Assembly (NCBI RefSeq): GCF_005771405.1
Contig: NZ_VAUA01000001.1
Coordinates: 434,001 to 498,000, forward strand
DNA length: 64,000 nt
Direction of reading: 5' to 3'
Source of the DNA: Parasedimentitalea maritima
Lineage (GTDB): Bacteria; Pseudomonadota; Alphaproteobacteria; Rhodobacterales; Rhodobacteraceae
The notes under the pieces are model-generated. The model ran no database searches and had not been told where the DNA came from. It saw nothing but the letters and a program-made list of their open reading frames with translations. Positions 50,767 to 59,227 of the stretch are shown piece by piece. Each line of letters starts with the position of its first letter. Position 1 is the first letter of the stretch. A program made the position numbers and the translations under genes.

Positions 50767-51666
50767 CTATCCCTTGCCCGACGTGTTGGATGCATCGCGT
50801 CGTGACGTCGTTGCACTGGATCTTGCAGCAATTACCGCGCCCGCGGTGATCAGGGCTGCCGCCAAAGCCAACCCCCAGGATGGGGCTGCTATCCCGGCTA
50901 AAACCAGAACCAAAGTTGATAACAAAGGTGCGCTGTATGAACTGGTGCCCAGCATCTGAATATCGCCTTGTTTGACTCCAATGTCCCAAACATAAAACGC
51001 CAACCCTACGGGGCCCAGTCCCAGCAGCAGCGTTGAAGTCCAACCCAAGGCCCCCACGGGCCAGACTGTGTCTTCGAGAGCAAAGTGCAACCCCCAGGAT
51101 GCGACAGCTGTGGCAACGCAGAACACGGCGACCGAACTTGTTGGAGCGCTTCCCACTAGCCTTGAAATAACCGAATACCCAGACCAGGCCAGCGCACACA
51201 GGAGAGCCAACCCATATCCGGGCAGGTATTGCACCTGAAACCCTGTGCCACCGCCAGCGATGATGGTTGCCGCCCCTGCAAATCCGAGCCCTGCACCGAT
51301 TAAGTGTCCGCGCCGAAGGGTCTCGCCGGGCAGCAGTCCTGACATAAGAACAATCAGCAAGGGCCACAGATAGGCGATCAACCCAGCCTCGGCTGCGGGG
51401 GCGAGCCGCAAGGCCGAGAAATAAAGGGCATGATAGCCAAACAGCCCAACGGTGCCAAAGACATAGATCTTCCATGACACTTTGCGCAGCTGCCCCAGTT
51501 TGCCACTGGCGGCAGTCCAAATTAACCCCAAAGTACCGCCAACACTAAAACAGATCGCGTTCAATAAAAGCGGCGGCGTCGGGGCTGATCCAACGGTTAG
51601 CAGGGCCAACAGAGCCCATAGCAATACTGCGATGAAGCCTACAGCGGTAGCCTTGGATCTGGTCAT
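50767..51666 (-). CDS. DMT-superfamily (EamA) exporter
   Basis: Ten hydrophobic helices arranged as two repeats of five identify an EamA transporter; the first repeat has LYFSALRLAPAAEAGLIAYLWP and the second LGPVGLAFYVWDIGVKQGD. The plan resembles YddG-like aromatic amino acid exporters, but the cargo is not predictable. The ATG overlaps the stop of the LysR gene (ATGA), so the regulator probably controls it. The 299 residues are typical. Confidence 0.88.
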   Translation of the reverse strand: MTRSKATAVGFIAVLLWALLALLTVGSAPTPPLLLNAICFSVGGTLGLIWTAASGKLGQLRKVSWKIYVFGTVGLFGYHALYFSALRLAPAAEAGLIAYLWPLLIVLMSGLLPGETLRRGHLIGAGLGFAGAATIIAGGGTGFQVQYLPGYGLALLCALAWSGYSVISRLVGSAPTSSVAVFCVATAVASWGLHFALEDTVWPVGALGWTSTLLLGLGPVGLAFYVWDIGVKQGDIQMLGTSSYSAPLLSTLVLVLAGIAAPSWGLALAAALITAGAVIAARSSATTSRRDASNTSGKG

Positions 51667-52610
51667 ACAGGGGGGATATCCTCGACAGGGATGATGCTGA
51701 ACTCATCCGAGATATGGGCCGTTTTATCGATTTCGGCAAGAAACCAATCACGGAACGCAGCTACTTTCGGACGCGTCTCGGCACCGGGCAGGCACAGGAA
51801 CCGGAACCGTCCGTTTGTTTCGATGGCTGTTTTGAATGGCGCGACAAGCCGACCCTCGGCCAGATCTTTGACGATCATCGCGCGACGTCCCAAAACCACG
51901 CCCGCTCCTGCGATGGCGGCGTCAACGGCGTGATCGGCATTTGAAAAATGCGTGCCGTGCACGGGTGTGTGATCAATGCCCACTGCCCGAAACCAAGTTG
52001 GCCAATCGCAGCAAGGTCGCAGAAAGCTGATCGAATCGTCGAAGATAAGTGGAGCCTCTTTCAGGCTCTCTGGGGTGGGAAATGTCGCTGCCAGTTCCGG
52101 CGACATTGCGGGGGTCAGCCATTCATTGCGAACCGGGACGCTATATAGGTCTTTATCCTCGCCGTCGCCAAACCGGATCGCCACGTCAACATCATCACGT
52201 GTCAGGTCCACCATGCGCAGCGTTGCGGAAAATCGTAGATCAATTTCTGGATGGGCGCGGGCAAATTCATACAGGCGGGGCGCAAACCATTTTGCGGTCA
52301 AGGCCGGGCCTGCTGTCACGGTCAAGTTGGTATTGTCTTGCAGGCGGCGTGTCGCAGTCCATGCGGCGGCCAGAGTTTGAAAGCCTTCTGATGCGCCTGG
52401 CGCCAGTGCTTTACCAGCTTCGGTCAGTTCAACCGCCCGGTTTAATCGGTGGAACAACGGTTGCCCGAGATGTTCCTCTAGCGATTTGATCTGAAAAGAA
52501 AGTGCTGCCGGGGTCACGTTTAGCTCGTCGGCTGCACGTGAAAACGACATGTGGCGTGCTGCAGCATCAAAGGCACGTAGCGCAGTAAGGGGGGGGAGAC
52601 GTTCAGACAT
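51663..52610 (-). CDS. LysR-family regulator, GcvA-like
   Basis: The N-terminal winged helix (LTALRAFDAAARHMSFSRAA, then LNVTPAALSFQIKSLEEHLG) and the C-terminal periplasmic-binding-like effector domain are intact (315 residues). The start PPLTALRAFDAAARHMSF is typical of GcvA-type members. I chose ATG 52610 since the motif begins there; an extended frame is unlikely. It is coupled to the EamA exporter and divergent from a small gene at 52722, so either may be its target. Confidence 0.9.
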   Translation of the reverse strand: MSERLPPLTALRAFDAAARHMSFSRAADELNVTPAALSFQIKSLEEHLGQPLFHRLNRAVELTEAGKALAPGASEGFQTLAAAWTATRRLQDNTNLTVTAGPALTAKWFAPRLYEFARAHPEIDLRFSATLRMVDLTRDDVDVAIRFGDGEDKDLYSVPVRNEWLTPAMSPELAATFPTPESLKEAPLIFDDSISFLRPCCDWPTWFRAVGIDHTPVHGTHFSNADHAVDAAIAGAGVVLGRRAMIVKDLAEGRLVAPFKTAIETNGRFRFLCLPGAETRPKVAAFRDWFLAEIDKTAHISDEFSIIPVEDIPPV

Positions 52611-52721
52611 ATTCACACAAGTAATACTTAACTGAACATATGAAAAGTCTCGTTTGTAGCTTTTGGGAGTAAAGTCCATGTTGGGTGCAGATAATTTAAC
52701 CTGAACCGAAGGAGAGCTGAA

Positions 52722-52868
52722 ATGCTGGAATATAGCGCCAATGCTGCCACCCGGGATGCCATCGCTCGTGCACATGCTGAACGCGGTCAAATGATGCGCA
52801 GCGCCTGGAAATGGGTGTTTCGGTCGCGCCGGGCACTACAGGTCCCGGCTCTGGGGGCTGTCAGCTAA
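52722..52868 (+). CDS. Small basic protein, 48 residues
   Basis: MLEYSANAATRDAIARAHAE continues with a basic, Trp- and Arg-rich half (SAWKWVFRSRRA). GAAGGAGAG lies 5 bases before the ATG and a strong terminator follows 58 bases after the stop, both favouring a real gene. The pattern resembles short conserved roseobacter proteins, but I cannot name a family. It is divergent from the LysR gene, whose regulator may control it. Confidence 0.72.
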   Translation: MLEYSANAATRDAIARAHAERGQMMRSAWKWVFRSRRALQVPALGAVS

Positions 52869-52926
52869 GCTCCACTTAACCTGATTTCCCGCTGGGCGCA
52901 GCGCGCGCGTCCTTACGGGATATGAA

Positions 52927-52954
52927 AAGGGCCGGTCCAATTGGACCGGCCCTT
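52927..52954. terminator. Bidirectional terminator between the small gene and phaB
   Basis: AAGGGCCGGTCC (52927-52938) and GGACCGGCCCTT (52943-52954) form a perfect 12-bp stem with an AATT loop. CTTGTTTG follows on the plus strand, and the preceding A-run gives TTTTCAT on the minus strand. Confidence 0.9.
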
Positions 52955-52997
52955 GTTTGTGAGTAAGCTGCTAAACCAACAACGGTCATAGATCGCT

Positions 52998-53720
52998 TTA
53001 AACGAAAAACTGGCCGCCGTTGGCTGAGATCGTTGATCCGTTGATAAAGCCGGACTCTTCCGAAGCAAGAAACGCCACGCAGCGTGCAATTTCTTCGGGT
53101 TCACCCAAGCGACCAGTAGGAATTTGGCTGATGATCGAGTCGCGTACCTTCTCAGGCACAGCCATAACCATCTCAGTGGCGATGTAGCCAGGGCAGATCG
53201 CGTTGGCAGTGATGCCTGCACGCGCGCCTTCTTGGGCCAGGGATTTGACGATCCCCAGATCACCCGCTTTGGTTGCGGCATAGTTGACCTGAGCAAACTG
53301 GCCCTTTTGCCCATTGATAGAGCTGATCACGATGACACGGCCAAACTTGCGCTCGCGCATACCTGGCCAGATTGGGTGGACCGTGTTGAACACACCGGTC
53401 AGGTTTGTGTCGACAACCTGATGCCACTGTTCCGGTGTCATCTTGTGGAACGGGGCGTCGCGGGTGATGCCAGCATTGGCAACCACGATATCTACTGGGC
53501 CCAGATCAGCCTCGACCTGCGCAATACCTGCTTTGCTGGCCTCGTAATCGGCGACATTCCATTTGTAAGTTTTGATGCCGGTTTCTTCGGTAAACACCGA
53601 TGCGGCTTCGTCATTACCGGCATAGGTCGCGGCGACATTATAGCCTTCGGCCTTAAGGGCCTTGGAGATTGCTGCGCCGATTCCGCGCGAGCCACCGGTG
53701 ACGAGAGCTGTTCGTGCCAT
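52998..53720 (-). CDS. phaB: Acetoacetyl-CoA reductase
   Basis: PhaB reduces acetoacetyl-CoA to (R)-3-hydroxybutyryl-CoA with NADPH, the second step of PHB synthesis. It is a short-chain dehydrogenase with TGGSRGIGAAIS at the NADP site, NAGITRDAPFHKM, and catalytic Ser, Tyr and Lys in VISSINGQKGQFAQVNYAATKAG in order. The 240 residues and CPGYIATEMV match PhaB closely. AGAGGA lies 8 bases before ATG 53720. phaA lies upstream on the same strand but with its own terminator, so each gene has its own promoter. Confidence 0.94.
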   Translation of the reverse strand: MARTALVTGGSRGIGAAISKALKAEGYNVAATYAGNDEAASVFTEETGIKTYKWNVADYEASKAGIAQVEADLGPVDIVVANAGITRDAPFHKMTPEQWHQVVDTNLTGVFNTVHPIWPGMRERKFGRVIVISSINGQKGQFAQVNYAATKAGDLGIVKSLAQEGARAGITANAICPGYIATEMVMAVPEKVRDSIISQIPTGRLGEPEEIARCVAFLASEESGFINGSTISANGGQFFV

Positions 53721-53778
53721 ATGGAGAATCCTCTGGTAATATTTTACTTGGTAATCTTGCTACAGTTTTAGTATCGTA

Positions 53779-53831
53779 TGCGCAATATTATTGCGCAAGA
53801 AAATTGCCGCAGTGCCGCATAAATTGTCGCA
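53779..53831 (-). promoter_or_regulatory. Repeat cluster upstream of phaB, possible PhaR site
   Basis: TGCGCAATATTATTGCGCA (53779-53797) is a perfect 19-base palindrome. Three further related units follow, TTGCCGCA (53804), GTGCCGCA (53812) and TTGTCGCA (53824). They lie 59 to 111 bases before the phaB start codon. PhaR repressors of PHB genes bind TGC-rich repeats in other alphaproteobacteria, so a PhaR operator is a reasonable inference. Confidence 0.5.
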
Positions 53832-53942
53832 TACTGACTATGACATGGGCATGAAAAGCTTAGCCGCAAGTTGTGAAAAAACCTAAGGAGAACTTGTTAA
53901 GCGGTATTCCGCCCGCAAATTCTGCAATGAATTGTGTGGTGC

Positions 53943-53970
53943 AAAGAAAAAGGGCGCCCGATGGACGCCC
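53943..53970 (-). terminator. Rho-independent terminator after phaA
   Basis: On the minus strand GGGCGTCC-ATC-GGGCGCCC forms an 8-bp stem with one G-U pair, followed by TTTTTCTTT. It lies 26 bases after the phaA stop. Confidence 0.85.
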
Positions 53971-53995
53971 CTGATACCGAGTTGAATTTTAACGC

Positions 53996-55174
53996 TTATG
54001 GGCGTTCGACGCACATCGCTACACCCATACCGCCGCCGATACACAGGGTAGCCAGCCCTTTTTTGGCATCGCGTCGCTGCATTTCAAACAGCAAGGTGTT
54101 CAGCACTCGACAACCAGAAGCCCCAATGGGGTGGCCGATCGCGATGGCGCCACCGTTGACGTTGACGATTTCCGGGTCCCAACCCATTTCTTTGTTTACG
54201 GCACAGGCCTGTGCGGCAAAGGCTTCGTTGGCTTCAACCAGATCAAGATCGCTGGCGCTCCAGCCAGCTTTGTCCAGGGCTTTACGGGATGCATAAACCG
54301 GGCCAACACCCATGATCGACGGGTCCAGACCAACGGTTGCGTAAGATGCAATGCGGGCCAGTGGGGTGATGCCGCGCTTTTCAGCGTTGTCGGCTGACAT
54401 CAGCAGGGTCGCCGCAGCACCATCGTTCAGGCCGGATGCGTTGGCAGCTGTGACCGAACCGCCATCGCGAACAAAGGCAGGGCGCAGTTTTTGCATCGCT
54501 TCGATGGTGGCACCATGACGGATGTATTCGTCACTGTCGACAATGATGTCACCCTTACGGGTTTTGACGGTGAACGCAGCGATCTCGTCGGCGAACTTGC
54601 CAGCCTTCTGTGCGGCTTCGGCTTTGTTTTGTGAGGCAACTGCAAAAATATCCTGCTCGTCGCGCGAGATTTCGTACTTGTTGGCAACGTTTTCAGCGGT
54701 TTGGCCCATGTGGTAGCCATTGAACGCATCCCACAACCCGTCGCGGATCATGGTGTCGATGTATTTCATATCGCCCATTTTGTGACCGGCACGCAGATGT
54801 GCGGCATGTGGCGACAGTGTCATGTTTTCCTGGCCACCGGCAGCAACGATGTCGGCGTCGCCCAACATGATGTGCTGAGCACCCAGTGCTACGGCGCGAA
54901 GGCCTGAACCACAAACTTGGTTAAGGCTCCAAGCGGCGGATTCAATTGGCAGACCGGCGTTGACATGGGCCTGACGGGCAGGGTTTTGACCCTGAGCTGC
55001 AGTCAGAACTTGACCCAGAATAGTTTCGGAAACTTCGCCGGCTTCGATACCGGCGCGCTCGACAACGGCCTGCAGAACGGTCGAGCCCAGATCGTGGGCC
55101 GGAGTGTCGGCGAAGGCTCCGCCGAAGCTGCCGACGGCGGTACGCGCGGCGGATGCGATTACAACATTGGTCAT
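53996..55174 (-). CDS. phaA: Acetyl-CoA acetyltransferase (beta-ketothiolase)
   Basis: This thiolase condenses two acetyl-CoA to acetoacetyl-CoA, the first step of PHB synthesis. The nucleophile Cys88 lies in LNQVCGSGLRA, His348 in IGHPIGASG and the second catalytic Cys378 in LCIGGGMG. I chose ATG 55174 (392 residues), after GAGG; a longer frame lacks support. A terminator follows, and phaB lies 275 bases further down on the same strand. phaC and the phasin genes are not in the window. Confidence 0.95.
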   Translation of the reverse strand: MTNVVIASAARTAVGSFGGAFADTPAHDLGSTVLQAVVERAGIEAGEVSETILGQVLTAAQGQNPARQAHVNAGLPIESAAWSLNQVCGSGLRAVALGAQHIMLGDADIVAAGGQENMTLSPHAAHLRAGHKMGDMKYIDTMIRDGLWDAFNGYHMGQTAENVANKYEISRDEQDIFAVASQNKAEAAQKAGKFADEIAAFTVKTRKGDIIVDSDEYIRHGATIEAMQKLRPAFVRDGGSVTAANASGLNDGAAATLLMSADNAEKRGITPLARIASYATVGLDPSIMGVGPVYASRKALDKAGWSASDLDLVEANEAFAAQACAVNKEMGWDPEIVNVNGGAIAIGHPIGASGCRVLNTLLFEMQRRDAKKGLATLCIGGGMGVAMCVERP

Positions 55175-55352
55175 TGATATGGGTCCTCTGCCATTAATTG
55201 TGCTGTGGGGAATGGTATGGCGCCGGGCGTTGTTTTTGCAGCCGCAGCATCTGGCATTCCCCTCCCTTGCAGGATGTAAAATTACGAATTGCTGCAGGTG
55301 CAGCAATGGGCAGGGTGTCTCAGACGGGGCATCTGTGTCAATTGCTGCAAGC

Positions 55353-55385
55353 AAAAAATACCCAGTTCCGGGGGATCTGGGTATT
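55353..55385 (-). terminator. Rho-independent terminator after the EAL gene
   Basis: AATACCCAG (55357-55365) and CTGGGTATT (55377-55385) form a perfect 9-bp stem; on the minus strand it runs into TTTTTTGC. It lies 27 bases after the stop of the EAL-domain gene. Confidence 0.88.
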
Positions 55386-55411
55386 ATTACGTAACTGTTG
55401 GAGTGCTTGGG

Positions 55412-56272
55412 CTAGGCGCGGGTGCGCTGTTTTAGCTCTTCGATCCAAGGGGGGCTTACCGATGGGGCACCGTATAGATAGCCTTGTAGGCAATCGACAC
55501 CGATTGACACCAGGAATTCAGCGTCGGCGGCGCTTTCGACCGATTCTGCCACAATCAGCATGTCGAATTGTTTGGCCACACCGACCAGTGCCCGTGTCAC
55601 CGCTTGATTGTCGTGATTGGCGTGAATCCCACGAATGAACTGGCCGTCGATCTTGACCGCGTCAAAGAAGAACTCACGGAAGTGTTTGATAATCGAGGTG
55701 CCCGCCCCAAAATTGTCGAGCGCAAAGGCAATGCCATGTTCCTGCATCCGGTCCATGAAATCGATCACCAGTTCAGGTGCGGCCATGGCTGAGGCTTCAG
55801 AGATTTCCAGCACCAACCGTTCACCCAGTGTGGAATCTTTCTTCAACATCCGATCAACAACACGCATCCAGCGACCATAACCGATTGATCGGGCAGACAT
55901 GTTTATAGATACGCGGATATTTGGATTGTGGCGTAAAGCTTTGAACCCATGTTCCAGTGCCAGACAATCCAGGACCCGGCCAAGTTCCTTGTCTTCGACC
56001 ACAGGCATGAATTCGCGTGCAGGAATGACCCTACCTGTAGAATCCAATACCCGAATGTAGCCTTCATAAAAGGCTGCGCCAAGTGGGGGCAGTGCTTGCA
56101 TAACTGGTTGGTAAGCGAGCATTGTTTGGTTGTGCTTGATCGCTTCTGCCACAATATCGAGTGTCGAATGATCGCGACTGACAACAGCTGCATTGAGTGG
56201 ATTGTCAGCCCCTTCGGGCATCTCTGCCTTGAATTTTTGCCCCTTTTTCACCTTCTGGCCCTCATCCTTCAT
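55412..56272 (-). CDS. EAL-domain protein, partly degenerate
   Basis: The 286-residue soluble protein is an EAL domain, the fold of c-di-GMP phosphodiesterases. The name motif reads E70-G-Y rather than EAL. Other catalytic positions are N124, E156, D186, K207, E243 and Q263, all kept, but the usual second Asp of DDFG is Asn187 (LDNFGAG). With that change in the metal site, activity may be low, and the protein might bind c-di-GMP as a receptor. The first 35 residues are very basic and acidic by turns. A start ATG at 56272 has no good ribosome site. Confidence 0.83.
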   Translation of the reverse strand: MKDEGQKVKKGQKFKAEMPEGADNPLNAAVVSRDHSTLDIVAEAIKHNQTMLAYQPVMQALPPLGAAFYEGYIRVLDSTGRVIPAREFMPVVEDKELGRVLDCLALEHGFKALRHNPNIRVSINMSARSIGYGRWMRVVDRMLKKDSTLGERLVLEISEASAMAAPELVIDFMDRMQEHGIAFALDNFGAGTSIIKHFREFFFDAVKIDGQFIRGIHANHDNQAVTRALVGVAKQFDMLIVAESVESAADAEFLVSIGVDCLQGYLYGAPSVSPPWIEELKQRTRA

Positions 56273-56445
56273 CCGAGTCGGATTGCGTTGTGCGTTGATG
56301 AACAGGTTCCTCTAAAAGGGTAAAGCGGTGATTAAAAACGGCATTTTATGGAAAATAACAGGCCAGCCCCGTGCAGACCTAAATCGTCTTAGACGGCTTC
56401 CAACTAAAGATGGAATTGCGTGAGGAAAAATATACCAACTAAAGA

Positions 56446-56787
56446 TTACCCGGCCATTGCGATGCGGTCACTTTGTGGCAGTAATTCTTGCTGAACGACG
56501 CGCTCGACAAAAGGAACCAGCCCGTCAGGCCCTGAGGTGCGATCTTTCAGGTGAATACAAACATCTGGCCGCAGAGATGCGATGATACCAATCAAATCAC
56601 CACGGATGTCATCATCCAGCCCCGCACCCATTATGACACAGGCGATCCGGGGTTCATTCTCCAGCTGGCGCACGACTTCGGCGTGATCATGCGCGCCGAG
56701 CCATTCGATGGGCAGATGATCTAACTGCAGTGCCACATTGCCAATCACATGCGGTAAACGACCGATCAATAAAACAACTGGGTACAA
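56446..56787 (-). CDS. Small receiver-like protein, function unknown
   Basis: The 113-residue frame from a TTG at 56787 reads MYPVVLLIGRLPHVIGNVAL; AAGGA sits 6 bases upstream, which favours this start over earlier TTG or GTG codons. The strands PVVLLIG, RIACVIMGAG and DVCIHLKDR resemble the core of a receiver or other Rossmann-like fold, but no phosphorylatable Asp in the expected place is evident. It lies between the EAL gene and a TlpA gene on the same strand. A signalling role alongside the EAL protein is possible but unproven. Confidence 0.6.
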   Translation of the reverse strand: MYPVVLLIGRLPHVIGNVALQLDHLPIEWLGAHDHAEVVRQLENEPRIACVIMGAGLDDDIRGDLIGIIASLRPDVCIHLKDRTSGPDGLVPFVERVVQQELLPQSDRIAMAG

Positions 56788-56850
56788 CTCTTGTCCTTCC
56801 CAAAGTGGGTGACCCCGAGTTGGCGGGGGCACTAAGGACAAGATAGTGCG

Positions 56851-57414
56851 TTATTGTTCGGCGATCAGGGCCGAAAGGATCGCCTTGGCGCTGTCGGAAT
56901 TCCAGTGGGCATCGCCGCGCAGCCGAGCAATCTCGCGACCTTCGCGATCCAGGATAACAGTGATCGGCAAGCCCAGAACGGCCATTTCGCGCGCGATCGC
57001 CTGTTTAGGATCCTGATGGCGAGGTAAATTTGCTATGCCTGCTTCGTCGAAGAACTTGACAATTCCAGCCGGAGAATTGCGTCCAGTGGCAAGGGTCACG
57101 ACCTCAAAATCATCTCCTCCCAGTTCCACTTGCAGTTCTTCCAGCATAGGCATTTCGGCCCGACAAGGCGCACACCAGGTCGCCCAGAAGTTCAGAAGAA
57201 CAATTTTGCCTTTGTAATCAGCCAGAGTGCCGAGGCCAGCGTCATCGGCCAGATAGAACTCTTTGTCCGAAACTTCCTTAGGCGTGCTATGAAAGTTCAG
57301 CTTTTTCATGTCTCCGACGCGCATCGCTTCCAGTTCGGGCAGTTCGACGGCAAGAGCGGCATTTGCACCCAAGCTCAGGGCGATATAAAGGGGGATCAGA
57401 CGTAACAGACGCAT
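56851..57414 (-). CDS. TlpA-family periplasmic thioredoxin
   Basis: A signal peptide ([22 protein letters not shown]) precedes a thioredoxin fold with the active site W80-C81-A-P-C84 ([16 protein letters not shown]) and the cis-Pro region [13 protein letters not shown]. TlpA proteins keep periplasmic thiols reduced, for example in cytochrome c or oxidase copper-site assembly. I chose ATG 57414 (187 residues), since the longer frame overlaps argH. It diverges from argH, with 21 bases between the starts. Confidence 0.92.
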   Translation of the reverse strand: MRLLRLIPLYIALSLGANAALAVELPELEAMRVGDMKKLNFHSTPKEVSDKEFYLADDAGLGTLADYKGKIVLLNFWATWCAPCRAEMPMLEELQVELGGDDFEVVTLATGRNSPAGIVKFFDEAGIANLPRHQDPKQAIAREMAVLGLPITVILDREGREIARLRGDAHWNSDSAKAILSALIAEQ

Positions 57415-57435
57415 TTTATCTCCGGGTATCTTACC

Positions 57436-58830
57436 ATGACAGACCAATCCTCGAACCAAATGTGGGGCGGCCGCTTTGCCGCTGGCCCGGACGCGATCAT
57501 GGAGGCAATCAATGCCTCGATCGGATACGATCAGCGGATGGCGGCGCAAGACATTGCCGGCTCGCGGGCCCATGCAGCGATGTTGGCCGCGACAGGCGTG
57601 ATCACCGATAACGATGCCGAGGCGATCAGGGAAGGCCTGCTCACCGTATTGTCAGAAATCGACAACGGAACTTTCCAGTTTTCCACCGCGCTGGAAGACA
57701 TCCACATGAATGTGGAGGCCCGTCTGAAGGATATCATCGGCGAACCTGCGGGTCGTCTGCACACTGGCCGCTCGCGTAACGATCAGGTGGCGACCGATTT
57801 CAAACTCTGGGTACGCGACCAGCTGGACGCGGCTGAGGCTGGCCTTCTGGCGCTGATCAAGGCGTTGCTGGCGCAGGCAGAGGCTGGTGCAGATTGGGTG
57901 ATGCCCGGTTTCACCCACCTGCAAGTGGCGCAGCCTGTCACTTGGGGCCATCACATGATGGCTTATGTGGAAATGTTCGGTCGTGACCTGTCCCGCGTGC
58001 GTGATGCTCGTGCCCGGATGAACGAATCACCGTTGGGTGCTGCGGCTCTGGCGGGGACGTCTTTCCCGATCGACCGCGACATGACGGCCGCGGCGCTGGG
58101 CTTTGATCGCCCCGCCGCCAACTCGCTGGATGCCGTATCAGACCGTGACTTTGCGCTAGAATTCCTGAGTGCGGCCTCGATCTGCGCCGTACACCTGTCC
58201 CGTTTTGCCGAAGAGCTGGTGATCTGGTCTACCGCTCAGTTTCGTTTTGTGACCCTGTCGGATCGCTTCTCGACCGGCTCATCCATCATGCCGCAGAAAA
58301 AGAACCCCGACGCGGCCGAGCTGATCCGTGCCAAGGTCGGCCGGATCTTTGGTGCCAATACTGCGCTGATGATGGTGATGAAGGGTCTGCCGCTGGCCTA
58401 TTCCAAGGATATGCAGGAAGACAAAGAGCAGGTGTTCGACGCCGCTGACAACTGGATGCTGGCGCTGGCAGCGATGGAGGGCATGGTGAAAGACATGACT
58501 GCCAACCGCGACTCGCTGGCGGCCGCTGCAGGTTCTGGGTTCTCGACCGCGACTGATCTGGCTGACTGGATGGTGCGGGTGCTGAAGGTGCCATTCCGCG
58601 ATGCGCACCATGTCACTGGCACACTGGTCGCTATGGCCGAAAGCCGTGGCTGTGATCTGCCGGACCTGAGCCTTGAGAATATGCAGGGTGTGCATGCTGG
58701 AATTACTGACGATATCTTCTCTGTGCTTGGGGTTGAAAATTCGGTAAACTCGCGCATGTCCCATGGCGGAACCGCCCCGGCGCAGGTGCGCCAGCAGATT
58801 GCGCGCTGGACTGAAATTCTGAAGGCGTGA
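57436..58830 (+). CDS. argH: Argininosuccinate lyase
   Basis: ArgH splits argininosuccinate into arginine and fumarate, the last step of arginine synthesis. The family signature [12 protein letters not shown] is intact, with [15 protein letters not shown] and [16 protein letters not shown] upstream. The 464 residues are normal. A small lipoprotein gene follows 32 bases downstream and then lysA, an order common in roseobacters. Confidence 0.96.
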   Translation: MTDQSSNQMWGGRFAAGPDAIMEAINASIGYDQRMAAQDIAGSRAHAAMLAATGVITDNDAEAIREGLLTVLSEIDNGTFQFSTALEDIHMNVEARLKDIIGEPAGRLHTGRSRNDQVATDFKLWVRDQLDAAEAGLLALIKALLAQAEAGADWVMPGFTHLQVAQPVTWGHHMMAYVEMFGRDLSRVRDARARMNESPLGAAALAGTSFPIDRDMTAAALGFDRPAANSLDAVSDRDFALEFLSAASICAVHLSRFAEELVIWSTAQFRFVTLSDRFSTGSSIMPQKKNPDAAELIRAKVGRIFGANTALMMVMKGLPLAYSKDMQEDKEQVFDAADNWMLALAAMEGMVKDMTANRDSLAAAAGSGFSTATDLADWMVRVLKVPFRDAHHVTGTLVAMAESRGCDLPDLSLENMQGVHAGITDDIFSVLGVENSVNSRMSHGGTAPAQVRQQIARWTEILKA

Positions 58831-58862
58831 TCTGCAGCCCAATCCGATAAAGGAGACCGAAA

Positions 58863-59039
58863 ATGCACAAATGGATGTTATCTCTGGTGGCGGTAGGTAT
58901 TTTGAGCGCGTGTGGTGTGGATGGCGAACCGGTTCAACCGTCGCTGAATGCCGGTGTTAGTGTCTCTAACAGCGGCGTGCATACACGCGGCGGTGTTGGC
59001 TTGAACAAAGGTCCACTGGGGATCTATCTTGGTTTCTGA
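58863..59039 (+). CDS. Small lipoprotein between argH and lysA
   Basis: The 58-residue protein has a signal with a lipobox ILSAC (Cys near residue 17), so the mature part is a 42-residue lipid-anchored peptide rich in Gly, Ser and Val (GVHTRGGVGLNKGPLGIYL). AAGGAGA lies 5 bases before the ATG. Its position between argH and lysA is typical for roseobacters. A structured element begins 21 bases after its stop. No function is known. Confidence 0.85.
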   Translation: MHKWMLSLVAVGILSACGVDGEPVQPSLNAGVSVSNSGVHTRGGVGLNKGPLGIYLGF

Positions 59040-59060
59040 TCACCAGTTCCAGACGAAATT

Positions 59061-59139
59061 CTCCCGTCCGTCCCTGAAGGTGCCCCTGCGGGCCCATTCC
59101 AGGGTTGGGCGTGGCACCGCGCTAACGCGCGGTGTTTTG
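59061..59139 (+). ncRNA. Structured RNA element candidate, copy 2
   Basis: Order: CTCCCGTCC, hairpin CCCTG (59072-59076) with CAGGG (59100-59104) enclosing GCCC-CTGC-GGGC, the 16-mer GTTGGGCGTGGCACCG (59104-59119), and terminator CACCGCGC-TAAC-GCGCGGTG-TTTT. CGTCC (59065-59069) can pair with GGGCG (59107-59111), as CGCCC does in the copy at 26846, with C-to-T change preserving pairing as G-U. Shared blocks with a variable hairpin between suggest a conserved structured RNA. Confidence 0.45.
59115..59138 (+). terminator. Terminator hairpin before lysA
   Basis: CACCGCGC (59115-59122) pairs perfectly with GCGCGGTG (59127-59134) around TAAC and is followed by TTTT. It should end transcription from argH and the small lipoprotein. 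Confidence 0.8.
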
Positions 59140-59227
59140 CGTTGACGAGAAGGGGAGAAGTGATGTTTCTACCTGGATTGAAAACACTTTAATTGATCTG
59201 CCCCCTAAAATCGGTTTATGCGCGGGT

